Source: Verrucomicrobiota bacterium
GTDB lineage: Bacteria; Verrucomicrobiota; Verrucomicrobiia; Opitutales; Puniceicoccaceae
Assembly (NCBI GenBank): GCA_038744685.1
Contig: JBCDMB010000006.1
Span: forward strand, 32,176 to 96,175
Length of the DNA: 64,000 nt
Direction of reading: 5' to 3'
Shown here: positions 29,586 to 38,522 of the stretch, piece after piece
Layout of the letters: each line of letters opens with the position of its first letter
Position numbering within the stretch: position 1 is the stretch's first letter
Notes under the pieces: model-generated
What the model was told of the DNA's origin: nothing
Databases searched by the model: none
The model's input: only the letters and a program-made list of their open reading frames with translations
Position numbers and translations under genes: made by a program

Positions 29586-30497
29586 TCAGGCTAGCAGATC
29601 TTCGAGTGCTTCTTCCAAATCCGAGTCCTGAAATTCGAAACCGTCTGAAAGCAGGGCTGCAGGAGCTGCATCCACTCCTTCGATAACCGTCAAACGCCCC
29701 ATCTCTCCAAAAGCAAGGCGGATTGCCATTTTGGGAACAGCAAGAGACGCAGGTTTTCCAAGCACCTTCGCCAGTGCTTTCGTGAAGCTCTCGTTGGTTG
29801 CAGCTTTGGGAGCAACCACATTAATCGGCCCAGTCAGTTCCGAGTCAAACAACAGGTAGCTGCATACCCTCTTGTAGTCCCCAATCGAGATCCAGGGGAA
29901 AGGCTGCTTACCCGTTCCGATTCGTCCGCCTAGCCCTTTCGAGAATACAGGCAACAGTTTGGCCAACGCACCGCCCAAAGGAGAAAGAACAACGGCCGTT
30001 CTCAAAAGGCACACGCGGCTGACCAGTGGATTTGCCTTTGAAGCTTCCGCTTCCCAATGCAGGCAAACCCGCGAGAGAAAATCATCGCCTACGTCTGCCT
30101 GTTCGTCGAGACGCGCACCCATCTCTGTCGAGGGGTAGTAATTGATTCCGGAAGCAGATAAGAAGACTCTTGGTGGTGTCTTGAGTTTCGCAAATGAACG
30201 CACTAGCAAACGCGTAGACTTCACCCGACTCGAGTAAATCCGCTCACGCACCTCGCCAGTCCATCGCTGGGCGATAGGCTCACCCGCTAGATGAACAACA
30301 GCGTCCAGCCCCTCCAAGGTAGCAATGTCGATCTTCTCGTTCTCCGGGTCCCAGAAAATTCCGTTTCCATCATCCTTTCGACTCACGGTCAGAACCTCGT
30401 GCCCTGCTTCCTCCCATTCCTTGCGCAACTCGCGTCCGATGAGACCTGTTCCTCCCGTTATCGCGATCCGCCAAGGCTTCTGGTCGACTTCTTTCAT
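29586..30497 (-). CDS. TIGR01777-family NAD(P)-binding epimerase
   Basis: A 303-aa extended SDR protein from the ATG at 30497 (MKEVDQKPWRIAITGGTGLI). The nucleotide loop is GGTGLIGRELRKEW. DAVVHLAGEPIAQRWT, SGINYYP (catalytic Tyr area) and GALAKLLPVFSKGLGGRIGT are typical of the YfcH/SulA-like group. Its substrate is unknown. A longer frame to 30626 reads through the 3' end of the M14 gene and is rejected. It is the last gene of a three-gene minus-strand run. Confidence 0.88.
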   Translation of the reverse strand: MKEVDQKPWRIAITGGTGLIGRELRKEWEEAGHEVLTVSRKDDGNGIFWDPENEKIDIATLEGLDAVVHLAGEPIAQRWTGEVRERIYSSRVKSTRLLVRSFAKLKTPPRVFLSASGINYYPSTEMGARLDEQADVGDDFLSRVCLHWEAEASKANPLVSRVCLLRTAVVLSPLGGALAKLLPVFSKGLGGRIGTGKQPFPWISIGDYKRVCSYLLFDSELTGPINVVAPKAATNESFTKALAKVLGKPASLAVPKMAIRLAFGEMGRLTVIEGVDAAPAALLSDGFEFQDSDLEEALEDLLA

Positions 30498-30555
30498 CTC
30501 GATCAATTCTCTAAAAAAATCCTTCGTCGCAAGTCGGAAGCGCCAGTCACGTGTC

Positions 30556-31344
30556 TTACACCTTCCACGAATCGATAGAACCAAACGCCCGCAGGCACAG
30601 ACCCAAGGCCCTGACTCTGTTCTCAAGTTTCTGGCTACTCGGGGTCTCGATTGTGTAGCTCATAGCCGTGTGATGATTCATTAGATAAACTTGTTCCGGC
30701 CAGTATTCACGGAGTTGGGGATCGCTCGAAGGGTGAATGACTCCCGGGCAATAAGTCTCCCAACCGTCGATCGTATCGCCAGATTCAATTCCGACCGAAC
30801 TGCTTAAGCCCTCCAGTAGATGGTTGCGAGGATTCGGGCGATTTTCTGTATTGTGCTCGTAAATGTAACCTGCAGAAGCCTCCCAGTCTTCATGCAATCC
30901 CAGTGCTGCCCAGAAGTGCCAACCAGAAGCACTGAGAAAGTGCCGGTGAGCCCGCGCTTCCTCGGACTCCAAGAGGAGGTAGTCACGGTTTAAATCAATA
31001 CCGTCGTCCGTCTCCCGGGTTGCTTGGCTTAGGCCAGTCGGATTGATGACCGGAAAGATCACCCAACCGACTTCGCGGTTGAATCCGTCGTCGGACAACA
31101 CTTCCTCGATCGCCAGTGGCCCTGCCGGCTCATCCCCGTGAACACCTGAGGAAACGTACAGTATCTTTTCTCTGGAAAGATCACGCGAAAGCACGGGAAG
31201 CCGAAAGCCCTTGATTTCGGCAAAAATAGAACTCTCAAATCCACACTTCTGCGCCAGCCGTTCGATCTGATGAAGATAGTCGGCTACGTCGATCCTTTCC
31301 TCCTCCGGCACATCCTTCCGGCCTGTGTTCCGACTCTCTGTCAT
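30556..31344 (-). CDS. M14-family zinc carboxypeptidase-like protein
   Basis: A 262-aa protein with the M14 zinc site: SSGVHGDEPAGPLAIEEVL (HxxE), the substrate Arg region GIDLNRDYL, and the third ligand in ALGLHEDWEASAGYIYE. It resembles MpaA-like murein peptide amidases and succinylglutamate-desuccinylase-like enzymes. No signal peptide is seen, so it is cytoplasmic. It overlaps the upstream MetB-like gene by 4 bp. Substrate unknown; peptide or peptidoglycan-fragment trimming is plausible. Confidence 0.85.
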   Translation of the reverse strand: MTESRNTGRKDVPEEERIDVADYLHQIERLAQKCGFESSIFAEIKGFRLPVLSRDLSREKILYVSSGVHGDEPAGPLAIEEVLSDDGFNREVGWVIFPVINPTGLSQATRETDDGIDLNRDYLLLESEEARAHRHFLSASGWHFWAALGLHEDWEASAGYIYEHNTENRPNPRNHLLEGLSSSVGIESGDTIDGWETYCPGVIHPSSDPQLREYWPEQVYLMNHHTAMSYTIETPSSQKLENRVRALGLCLRAFGSIDSWKV

Positions 31345-32504
31345 TGACGCGCTGCGTCGAGGGCTTGAGCCAGGTCCGTCAGCAGATCTCCAATCGCCTC
31401 GATTCCAGGCGACAGGCGAACCAACTCAGGAACCAGTCCGGCAGACTTCTTCTCTTCCTCTTCAAGGGATTTGTGGCTCATCGAATAGGGAAGTTCGATC
31501 AAAGACTCGACACCGCCGAGACTGACTGCCAGCTGGAACACTCGAACCGCCTGAACAAAACGAACAGGGTCTACCAAGTTAGGATTTAGCGTGACCGAGA
31601 GCATTCCACCCGGTCCGGTTTGCTGCCTCTTTACGAGATTCTTCCAAGGAAAACCGGGCAAGCCGGGATAGAACACTTGATCCACTTCCTCTCTCTCCGA
31701 GAGAAAACGAGCAATCTCGCTGGCATTTTCCTGATGGGCCCTCATTCGAGCTCCCAGGGTCTTGATTCCCCTTAGCACAAGCCATGCGTCGAATGGCCCC
31801 TGCCCCAAGCCTGCCGAGGAAACGATAAACTCTAGCTCCTCAGCATAAGTTTCATCCCGACAAATGATCGCTCCCCCGACAACATCGCTGTGCCCGTTGA
31901 GATACTTGGTCGTCGAATGCACAATTATGTCTGCGCCTAACTCGAAAGGACGCTGGAAAACCGGCGTAAGAAACGTGTTGTCCACCACGGAAATCAACCC
32001 GTTCTCCTTTGCCAGAGCTGTCGTCGCAGCGATGTCGACCATCCTCATCATCGGATTGGTAGGAGTCTCAATCCAAATCATCCGCGTTTCCGGACGGACC
32101 GCAGCTCGGATTTCCTCATCGTCTTCCATCGGCACGAGAGAGAAATGGATCCCAAAGCGGTTCAGTAACCGCAAGAAAAGCCGCAAAGTTCCCGCGTAAG
32201 CATCACGCCCGCAAATCACATGATCTCCTGACCTCAGAAGATAAAGAACGGCCTGTATCGCCGCCATGCCACTTACGCAGGCCCAAGCTCGATGGCCACC
32301 CTCAAGGCTGGCAAGATTTTCCTGCAACGCGTCCCGTGTGGGGTGATTGCATCGCCCGTAATCAAAGTGCGGCGTTTCACCAGGAGTGGGAAAGGCAAAT
32401 GTGGAAGAGGGATAGATGGGCGTGGTAACCGAACCGTGGGTCCCATCCTTATAGACCCCGGCATGAACCGCACGGGTGTCCAAACTGCCTTTATCCTTAC
32501 TCAT
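31341..32504 (-). CDS. Cystathionine gamma-synthase/lyase-type PLP enzyme
   Basis: A 387-aa Cys/Met-metabolism PLP enzyme from ATG 32504 (MSKDKGSLDTRAVHAGVYKD), preceded by an AAAGGGG ribosome site. Typical blocks: TPIYPSSTFAFPTPGE, YGRCNHPTRDALQENLASLE, IETPTNPMMRMVDI, VVDNTFLTPVFQRPFELGAD and the PLP-lysine HSTTKYLNGHSDVVGG. MetB, MetC and MGL cannot be told apart reliably by eye; transsulfuration is the likely role. A long structured-looking leader precedes it (32505-32700). Confidence 0.88.
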   Translation of the reverse strand: MSKDKGSLDTRAVHAGVYKDGTHGSVTTPIYPSSTFAFPTPGETPHFDYGRCNHPTRDALQENLASLEGGHRAWACVSGMAAIQAVLYLLRSGDHVICGRDAYAGTLRLFLRLLNRFGIHFSLVPMEDDEEIRAAVRPETRMIWIETPTNPMMRMVDIAATTALAKENGLISVVDNTFLTPVFQRPFELGADIIVHSTTKYLNGHSDVVGGAIICRDETYAEELEFIVSSAGLGQGPFDAWLVLRGIKTLGARMRAHQENASEIARFLSEREEVDQVFYPGLPGFPWKNLVKRQQTGPGGMLSVTLNPNLVDPVRFVQAVRVFQLAVSLGGVESLIELPYSMSHKSLEEEEKKSAGLVPELVRLSPGIEAIGDLLTDLAQALDAARQ

Positions 32505-32700
32505 ACCCCTTTCTAGGAGTAGCACCTGTCTCTGACCAGCCGAATCCTAACGATGGATCTGATAGGAAAATCGACCGAATCTAACAGATTCTACCGACCA
32601 GAGGCGGACACCGGAAGTTTTACGCCTCCCTGGTGACTGCAATAAGTTTTCGTCCCTTTTATATTCAAAGTAAACTGGTAAACAGTTGTCCCGCGCGATA
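32505..32700 (-). promoter_or_regulatory. Candidate structured leader of the MetB-like gene
   Basis: On the minus strand about 140 nt of non-coding leader precede the start. ACCA-GG-GAGGCG pairs with CGCCTC-TGGT, GAATC-TGTTA-GATTC makes a hairpin, and CCTA...TAGG another. An A/T-rich stretch containing TATAAA at about 32658-32663 could be a promoter element. It does not match the SAM-I core as I know it. Confidence 0.3.
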
Positions 32701-32806
32701 ACGACTGCACCTGCGGCAAGGAGACTCTGCACGAGGAGAAACTCCTATCTTAAGAGATCTTTCAAGGGTTGCCCAGACGTTGAATTCAAACCATAGTCAG
32801 GATCCC

Positions 32807-33586
32807 ATGAAAAAGGTACTCCTCTGCGCCCTCCTCCTCTCGCCCAGTTTTTCCAATCCTGCAATAGGCACAACCGTTGAACTCGTCGGTTTTCATCTGG
32901 GAAGCGAATACTTCATCCTGACCGAAGAGATCAACTCGGACGATTTTCGTGCACGGCAGATTATTTTTGTCCTCAAATGCTCCTTCAACGAAGGCCAGAT
33001 CAGCGGTATTGATGAAGATTCTGTCCGCCTTCGTGTGATTCCCAAAGGCTCCACTACCGGTATCTCCTATTCCGCAGGTGACCTTTCCGTTCTCGTTACC
33101 GAAGTTCTCGATGACCGAACTGCCCTCATCCAGATTGCTTGTCCTTACGATGTAAATGTTCTTGGGACCGAAGCGGAATTCAGCGGTCAGATCAGAGTCA
33201 TTCTCGAAGAAGAGGAGAAACAATCCCGTCCGATTCCGCTGCGTCTCGAACCGGGATTTGAAGTGCAGCTAGACAGCTTTCCGATACTTCTTTCCGGAGT
33301 AGAAATTCCAAAGAACTCGCCTTACCCGCTCGCCATGACTTTCCGGATGTCTCAGGGGAACACCGACCGGAACTACTCCGTCCAGTTTTTCGATGAAAAA
33401 ATGCGTCCAATTGTGTCCGACCGCAGCGACTATGTTGTCGACGATATCCACGAAGCCACCTACAACCTCCAGAAGAAACCAGCGGACGTCTTCGCGGTAT
33501 TTACCTACGTCGGTGTATCCAAGAGTTCTATGGTCGAATTCAACATCGAATGCGACCTCGGGCTGGTCAACCTGACCATGGAGTAG
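32807..33586 (+). CDS. Secreted protein of unknown function
   Basis: A 259-aa protein from the ATG at 32807 (MKKVLLCALLLSPSFSNPAI, signal peptide with cleavage near AIG-TT), preceded by AGGA. A frame from 32780 adds nine residues before the signal. The mature part is acidic and beta-rich, with segments such as VELVGFHLGSEYFILTEEIN, SGQIRVILEEEEKQSRPIPL and PYPLAMTFRMSQGNTDRNYS. The repeated sandwich-like pattern suggests two or three beta domains. No family is recognised. It is divergent from the MetB-like gene and followed by tRNA-Pro. Confidence 0.75.
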   Translation: MKKVLLCALLLSPSFSNPAIGTTVELVGFHLGSEYFILTEEINSDDFRARQIIFVLKCSFNEGQISGIDEDSVRLRVIPKGSTTGISYSAGDLSVLVTEVLDDRTALIQIACPYDVNVLGTEAEFSGQIRVILEEEEKQSRPIPLRLEPGFEVQLDSFPILLSGVEIPKNSPYPLAMTFRMSQGNTDRNYSVQFFDEKMRPIVSDRSDYVVDDIHEATYNLQKKPADVFAVFTYVGVSKSSMVEFNIECDLGLVNLTME

Positions 33587-33702
33587 GCTTTTTAGGGTCC
33601 AGTCCCCTGGGTTCTTTCGCGCACAGTGTAATCCCAAGCGGATCCCAGCATTAAATCGCTTGCAACAGTCTCAATTTTCCGTTGTCTACCCCTTTTTGGC
33701 AA

Positions 33703-33779
33703 CGGGGTGTAGCGCAGTCTGGTAGCGCATCTGCTTTGGGAGCAGAGGGTCGCTGGTTCGAATCCAGTCTCCCCGACCA
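33703..33779 (+). tRNA. tRNA-Pro (anticodon UGG)
   Basis: The acceptor stem pairs CGGGGTG (33703-33709) with CTCCCCG (33769-33775, one G-U). The anticodon stem TCTGC/GCAGA surrounds TTTGGGA (anticodon TGG), the T arm is CTGG-TTCGAAT-CCAG, and CCA is encoded (33777-33779). It reads proline CCN codons, mainly CCA/CCG. Confidence 0.96.
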
Positions 33780-33842
33780 ATCCTCATTCGCACTGATTGC
33801 GCCACGGTTTTCTTCGCATTTCGTTGGCACTTCGGCTGATCA

Positions 33843-34919
33843 TTATCGCCGAGCTTCGTCTGCCAAAGCCTGAGCCTCTAGCGAAAGTCTCGCTGCCTGA
33901 AATGCGTGGTGCTGGGTCATCGCCTTTTCCGTTCGATTGAGGCAATCCAGGATCATCTCTCCAAAAAAGGGAAAACCGACTTTTCCTCCGACGTCGAGCA
34001 CTTGCTCTCCCGATCCATCGACCAAAAAAATGAGGTCGCCCTGATCGCCTCGACCAAGGTCGAAATACTTTCGTATCTCCATCACGCCTTTTGTTCCTGT
34101 GATGAAGGTTCGCCCATCACCCCACCCTCTCATTCCATCGGGGGTATACCAGTTCACCCGTGAGAAGCACTGTACACCATTCGCCAAAATCAGCGAAGCC
34201 TGGCCAACGTCCTCGAATTCAGGTCGATCCGGATGGCTGCGATTGTCCACCACGGCATGGACAACCTCCCCTTCGTCGCAACGCGCATAATGAAGAAACT
34301 GGTCGAACTGGTGAGAGGCGATATCCGTCAAAATTCCTCCGTAGCGGGTCTTTTCAAAGAACCACACCGGCCGATTGTCCTTGCTCAGTCGGTGGGGACC
34401 AAAAATTTCCATGTGAACGATATCCCCAATCGCTCCTCCCTGAATCAACTCATCGGCGTACCAAGCGGATTCCACGTGAAGGCGCTCTGAATAGTAGACG
34501 AGGTACTTTTGACCTGTCTGCTCGACAGTTGCGCGTGCCGACTCCAACTGGTCAATAGAGGCAAACGGGCACTTATCGACAAAATAGTCTTTTCCAGCCT
34601 TCATCACCTCGATTCCAATCCGAGCCCGCTCCGACGGGATTGCAGCAGAGGCCACCATACTCACATCGCTTTGAAGAACCTCCTCAAAAGTCCTCGCTAT
34701 CCGTACCTCTGGAAACTTTTCCTTGAGTGAACGCAGCCGTGTCTCGTCAGTATCATAAATCAGAGAGAGCTTGGCGCCGGCTTCCAGCAATCCATTGATT
34801 TGCCCGTAAAGGTGGCCGTGGTCAAAGAATGCCGCAGCAAACGGAAACTCTTCGCCATCGACCACTTTCTTCGTCTTGCGCGCTTCCGGCGCGTAAACCA
34901 TACCGTCCTTTTTCTGCAT
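33843..34919 (-). CDS. Gfo/Idh/MocA-family oxidoreductase
   Basis: A 358-aa protein with the two-domain Gfo/Idh/MocA layout. The Rossmann part AAFFDHGHLYGQINGLLEAG has an unusual loop (DHGHLYG rather than GxGxxG). FVDKCPFASIDQLESARA carries the EKP-like lysine motif as DKCP, and YGGILTDIASHQFDQFLHYA carries the GGGxxxDxGxH motif, with catalytic Asp and His. It uses NAD(P) to oxidise or reduce a sugar or polyol. Substrate unknown; it stands alone downstream of a divergent promoter region. Confidence 0.88.
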   Translation of the reverse strand: MQKKDGMVYAPEARKTKKVVDGEEFPFAAAFFDHGHLYGQINGLLEAGAKLSLIYDTDETRLRSLKEKFPEVRIARTFEEVLQSDVSMVASAAIPSERARIGIEVMKAGKDYFVDKCPFASIDQLESARATVEQTGQKYLVYYSERLHVESAWYADELIQGGAIGDIVHMEIFGPHRLSKDNRPVWFFEKTRYGGILTDIASHQFDQFLHYARCDEGEVVHAVVDNRSHPDRPEFEDVGQASLILANGVQCFSRVNWYTPDGMRGWGDGRTFITGTKGVMEIRKYFDLGRGDQGDLIFLVDGSGEQVLDVGGKVGFPFFGEMILDCLNRTEKAMTQHHAFQAARLSLEAQALADEARR

Positions 34920-35088
34920 GAGATGCTATACTCTGTAGGCTGCTACGCTTTTCTAAATCAATTGTTATGAGGCTTGGGCAACATCGCTGCGCACCTTTCA
35001 AACCTTGGATTAAGATTCTTCCGTTGCAAGGGGTATTCGAACCCCGATCAAAGTTGCACAACTCCAACCGTCGAGCACCCTCTGCTCT

Positions 35089-36330
35089 ATGAACAAGCCC
35101 GTTCTCGTTGTAGGTGCCGGAATGGCAGGACTCTCCTGTGCTGTGCATTTGCAACGTGCTGGCATTCCCTCGCGGGTTTTCGAGGCGAGTGACGACGTTG
35201 GCGGGCGGGTTCGGACCGACTGCGTAAACGGCTTTCTTCTTGATCGCGGGTTTCAGGTCTACCTCGATGCCTATCCGGAAACCGGCAAGCTGCTCGATCT
35301 TGAGTCTCTTGATCTGCGTGGCTTCGCGCCGGGTGCCTTGGTTTACAAAGAAGGCAATCTCTATCGCCTGATGGACGTCTTCCGCCGCCCTAATTCAGCT
35401 ATTGCTAGTCTTCGAGCTCCCATTGGGTCGTTCGCCGACAAACTTCGCGTAGGCCGAATGCGGTCCCGTCTCCTAAGAAGCTCACTGGCGGAAATCGCCT
35501 CACGACCCGACCAATCCACTGAAGATTACCTAGCCTCCAAGGGTTTCTCCGGACAAATGATCGATAGTTTTTTTCGGTCGTTCTACGGAGGAATTTTTCT
35601 CGAGCGTGAGCTTCGCACATCGAGTCGAATGTTCGAGTTTACCTTCAAAATGTTTGGACAAGGAAGCGCGACTATTCCTGCCCGCGGGATGGGGCAGATC
35701 CCCAAGCAACTTGCATCACAACTTCCAGGAGGAACCGTTTCGCTGAACACCTCTGTTGCGGAAGTAAGCGAACGTCGGGTCACTCTGGAAACAGGAGAAC
35801 AAATAGATGCTTCAGTTGTGGTGCTTGCGACCGATTCCAGTCAGATCGGGAAACTTCTCCCGATCAGTATCCATCCCGAACCTCGATGGCGTTCAGTGAC
35901 AAACGTGTATTTTTCGGCGAAGCAATCTCCAACCAGAGAGGCGATCATCTGCCTGAACGGCAGTGGCGAAGGCCGGGTGAATAACGTATGTACACTCACT
36001 GACGCAGCCCAGGACTACAGTCCGGATGGTCGGGCCCTACTATCCGTATCTGTTCTAGGGCTACCGAAAGAAGAGAACCTTCCTGAAAGGATTCAAGAAG
36101 AGCTCGTCGGGTGGTTTGGAACAGCGGTGAATGATTGGACTCATCTCCGCACGGATGTTATTCCAAGAGCCCTACCGGAGCAGCTACCCGGAGTTGAGCG
36201 AAACGGATTTCAGGTGGAACGGGGAGTCTACGTCTGCGGCGACCACACATTGAGCGCTTCGATCGAAGGTGCTGTCATCTCCGGTAAACTCGTCGCTGAG
36301 GAGATCGCAAAAAATGACCATGGCAAATAA
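35089..36330 (+). CDS. FAD-dependent amine-oxidase/phytoene-desaturase-like protein
   Basis: A 413-aa flavoprotein. FAD-binding VLVVGAGMAGLSCAVHLQRA is followed by FEASDDVGGRVRTD (GGR motif). The centre has SFFRSFYGGIFLERELRTSS and PARGMGQIPKQLASQLPG. The C-terminal FAD loop is VYVCGDHTLSASIEGAVISG. This set is shared by protoporphyrinogen oxidase-, carotenoid desaturase- and amine oxidase-like proteins, so the substrate cannot be given. It overlaps the DUF72 gene by 17 bp. Confidence 0.88.
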   Translation: MNKPVLVVGAGMAGLSCAVHLQRAGIPSRVFEASDDVGGRVRTDCVNGFLLDRGFQVYLDAYPETGKLLDLESLDLRGFAPGALVYKEGNLYRLMDVFRRPNSAIASLRAPIGSFADKLRVGRMRSRLLRSSLAEIASRPDQSTEDYLASKGFSGQMIDSFFRSFYGGIFLERELRTSSRMFEFTFKMFGQGSATIPARGMGQIPKQLASQLPGGTVSLNTSVAEVSERRVTLETGEQIDASVVVLATDSSQIGKLLPISIHPEPRWRSVTNVYFSAKQSPTREAIICLNGSGEGRVNNVCTLTDAAQDYSPDGRALLSVSVLGLPKEENLPERIQEELVGWFGTAVNDWTHLRTDVIPRALPEQLPGVERNGFQVERGVYVCGDHTLSASIEGAVISGKLVAEEIAKNDHGK

Positions 36331-37198
36331 ACTCCCCTACGCAATTGGTTGTCCGGCATGGAGCATCCCGGAATGGAGAGGGAAATTCCTACCCCAATCG
36401 ACTCCCCAGAGTAAGCTTCTTCGTGAGTACTCAAGAGTTTTCAACACGGTAGAAGGAAACTCGTTTTTTTATGCATTACCTCAAGAGGAAATTGTCCAAC
36501 GCTGGGCGGATGAGAGTGCCGAGGGCTTTGAGTTTTGCATGAAAGTTCCTCGTGACCTGTCTCACACGAATCGACTCTCAGCATCCGGCCCTATTTTTGA
36601 GTCCCTCATCAGGAGACTCGATATTCTACGGGAAGCCATCCGACTCGGAACCACCTTCCTACAGCTCCATGCGAGCTTTGGTCCATCACGCTTGGAGGAG
36701 TTGGGAGAATTCCTCGATGGATGGCCTGACCGACTACCCATCGCCGTCGAAGTGAGGAACGAAGCGTTCTTTCAACCCGGTAGAAGCCGCAGTGACCTGT
36801 ATGCACTTTTGCGGGGGCGCGAATGTGATCGGGTGACTTTCGATAGCCGCGCTCTTTTCAGCGCACCACCTAGCGATCCTGTGGAGGAGAAATCTCAAGA
36901 GCGCAAACCACGGTTGCCCGTTGAATGGACCGTCACCGGAAAACGGCCCTTGGTCCGGTTTGTGGGAAGGAACAACATAAACCTTGTGGACCCATGGCAA
37001 AGCGAAGTTGCCAGAGTGGTGGCGCATTGGATCCGCGAGGGAAGAAGGCCCTACGTGTTTATGCACACTCCAGACGACACCTTCGCACCCCAACTCTGTA
37101 GACGATTTCACTGCCTCCTTCAGGAGTGGATTCCCGATTTGCCCGACCTCCAGTTTCCCCAAGTGGAGTCGCAGCTCGGGCTCTTTGATCTTTTATAA
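36314..37198 (+). CDS. DUF72-family protein
   Basis: A 294-aa TIM-barrel-like protein from ATG 36314. DUF72 signatures are AIGCPAWSIPEWRGKFLP, LLREYSRVFNTVEGNSFFYA, WADESAEGFEFCMKVPRD, FLQLHASFGPSRLEELGEFL and IAVEVRNEAFF. The C-terminal part has RPLVRFVGRNN and PYVFMHTPDD. The family (YecE) has no established reaction. The 17-bp overlap with the FAD gene shows co-transcription. Confidence 0.9.
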   Translation: MTMANKLPYAIGCPAWSIPEWRGKFLPQSTPQSKLLREYSRVFNTVEGNSFFYALPQEEIVQRWADESAEGFEFCMKVPRDLSHTNRLSASGPIFESLIRRLDILREAIRLGTTFLQLHASFGPSRLEELGEFLDGWPDRLPIAVEVRNEAFFQPGRSRSDLYALLRGRECDRVTFDSRALFSAPPSDPVEEKSQERKPRLPVEWTVTGKRPLVRFVGRNNINLVDPWQSEVARVVAHWIREGRRPYVFMHTPDDTFAPQLCRRFHCLLQEWIPDLPDLQFPQVESQLGLFDLL

Positions 37199-37239
37199 CG
37201 AAAAAGTACGAGGAGATATGAATCTACAATGGGCAAGAA

Positions 37240-37326
37240 TGTAGCGTCGGTCGTGAGACCGATGACTCAGAGTCAAAACGGGTTCAAGGTGTAAGACTGT
37301 CATCCGCCTTACGGCGAGATGCTACA
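37240..37326. repeat. Cloverleaf-like palindromic repeat
   Basis: The outer arms TGTAGCGTC (37240-37248) and GATGCTACA (37318-37326) are inverted with one mismatch. Inside are TCGGTC-GTGA-GACCGA (37247-37262), GACT-CAG-AGTC (37264-37274) and CGCC-TTAC-GGCG (37305-37316). The compact multi-arm fold resembles REP/BIME-type elements. It lies in the 286-bp gap before argC; the remaining part (37327-37484) shows nothing clear. Confidence 0.6.
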
Positions 37327-37484
37327 AATATCCCCTTGTACATGTTGGAGCGATTCGCCAGTCAGAAAGATCCTGTTTCTACTTCACCGCTCAGTCCAAT
37401 CAGACCTGTCCCGACCCCAATCTCAGAAACAGCCACAAGATTTCAGGGTTGGTTTATCCCTATCTTCAGTGGTAAGTCTCTTTG

Positions 37485-38513
37485 ATGCTACGAGTCGGTA
37501 TAGTGGGAGCATCCGGATACTCCGGAGAAGTTCTGGTGGAGCTGTTGGCCAGCCATCCTGGGGTGGAGTTGGCTGCAGTCACCTCCCGAAGCCTTGGCGG
37601 CACTCAAGTTTCTACGGTTTTTCCCAAACTGGCCCACCGGTTGGGCGACCTTGCTTTTTCAGAATCCAACGCAGATGAGCTTGCCAAACGCGAGGATCTG
37701 GAGGTGGTCTTTTTAGCGCTTCCTCACGGGGTCGCTGCCGGCTATGCCCGACCGCTTTTCGAAGCTGGAAAGGCAATTTTTGATCTCAGTGCAGATTTCC
37801 GACTTGGATCCACCGCCCTTTACGAGGAGTTCTACGGCGCACCCCATCCGGACCCCGACCTGTTGAAGGCTGCAGCATACGTCATTCCTGAGTTTCCCCT
37901 TTTTGACTGGAAGAAGAGCAATCTCGTGGCGTGTCCCGGTTGCTATCCGACATCGGTTCTTGTCCCCCTTCTGCCGCTTCTCTCGGCCGGGCTAGTTGAG
38001 ACCGAAGGGATCGTTGCTTGTAGCATGAGCGGCGTTAGCGGAGCGGGAAAGAAAGCTAACGAAGATTTTAGTTACTGTGAGAGAAACGAGAGTGCACGCC
38101 CTTACGGACAGCCCAAACATCGGCACCTTTCCGAGATTGAGGAACAGCTGGGAATAGCTGCCAACGACGAGGTGATTCTTCAATTTCTCCCCCATCTGAT
38201 TCCGATGCGAAGGGGTATCATCACTACCATTTCTTTACCTTACGATGGTATAAGCACCGACGCTGTTGTCGCGGAGTGGAATCGGGTTTATGGCGACAAA
38301 CCGTTTGTTCGCGTTTTAGACGGTGATTCGCTGCCTGAATCAAAGTATGTGGTCGGCACCAACCGGATTGATATAGCGGCGCGAATGGACGTGCGCACCC
38401 AACGTCTGCTGCTTACCTCATCTGAGGATAATTTGCTAAAAGGAGCGAGTGGGCAGGCCGTTCAATTGATGAACCTGAAATTCGGTCTGGATGAAACCGC
38501 TGGACTTCCCTAA
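37485..38513 (+). CDS. argC: N-acetyl-gamma-glutamyl-phosphate reductase
   Basis: A 342-aa enzyme from ATG 37485; the frame also opens at the TTG just before it. NADP loop VGIVGASGYSGEVLVELLA, catalytic Cys in VACPGCYPTSVLVPLLPLL, SGVSGAGKKANEDFSYCE and HRHLSEIEEQLG match ArgC. It reduces N-acetylglutamyl phosphate to the semialdehyde. First gene of argC-argJ-argB-argD, with 9 bp to argJ. Confidence 0.96.
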   Translation: MLRVGIVGASGYSGEVLVELLASHPGVELAAVTSRSLGGTQVSTVFPKLAHRLGDLAFSESNADELAKREDLEVVFLALPHGVAAGYARPLFEAGKAIFDLSADFRLGSTALYEEFYGAPHPDPDLLKAAAYVIPEFPLFDWKKSNLVACPGCYPTSVLVPLLPLLSAGLVETEGIVACSMSGVSGAGKKANEDFSYCERNESARPYGQPKHRHLSEIEEQLGIAANDEVILQFLPHLIPMRRGIITTISLPYDGISTDAVVAEWNRVYGDKPFVRVLDGDSLPESKYVVGTNRIDIAARMDVRTQRLLLTSSEDNLLKGASGQAVQLMNLKFGLDETAGLP

Positions 38514-38522
38514 CCACACCCG

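Noticed and set aside
32505-32700. SAM-I riboswitch before the MetB-like gene
   Set aside because: The conserved SAM-I core elements are not found; kept only as an unassigned structured leader.
35028-35048. GGGGTATTCGAACCCC, resembling a tRNA T-arm
   Set aside because: No acceptor or anticodon stem can be built around it; only a small hairpin remains.
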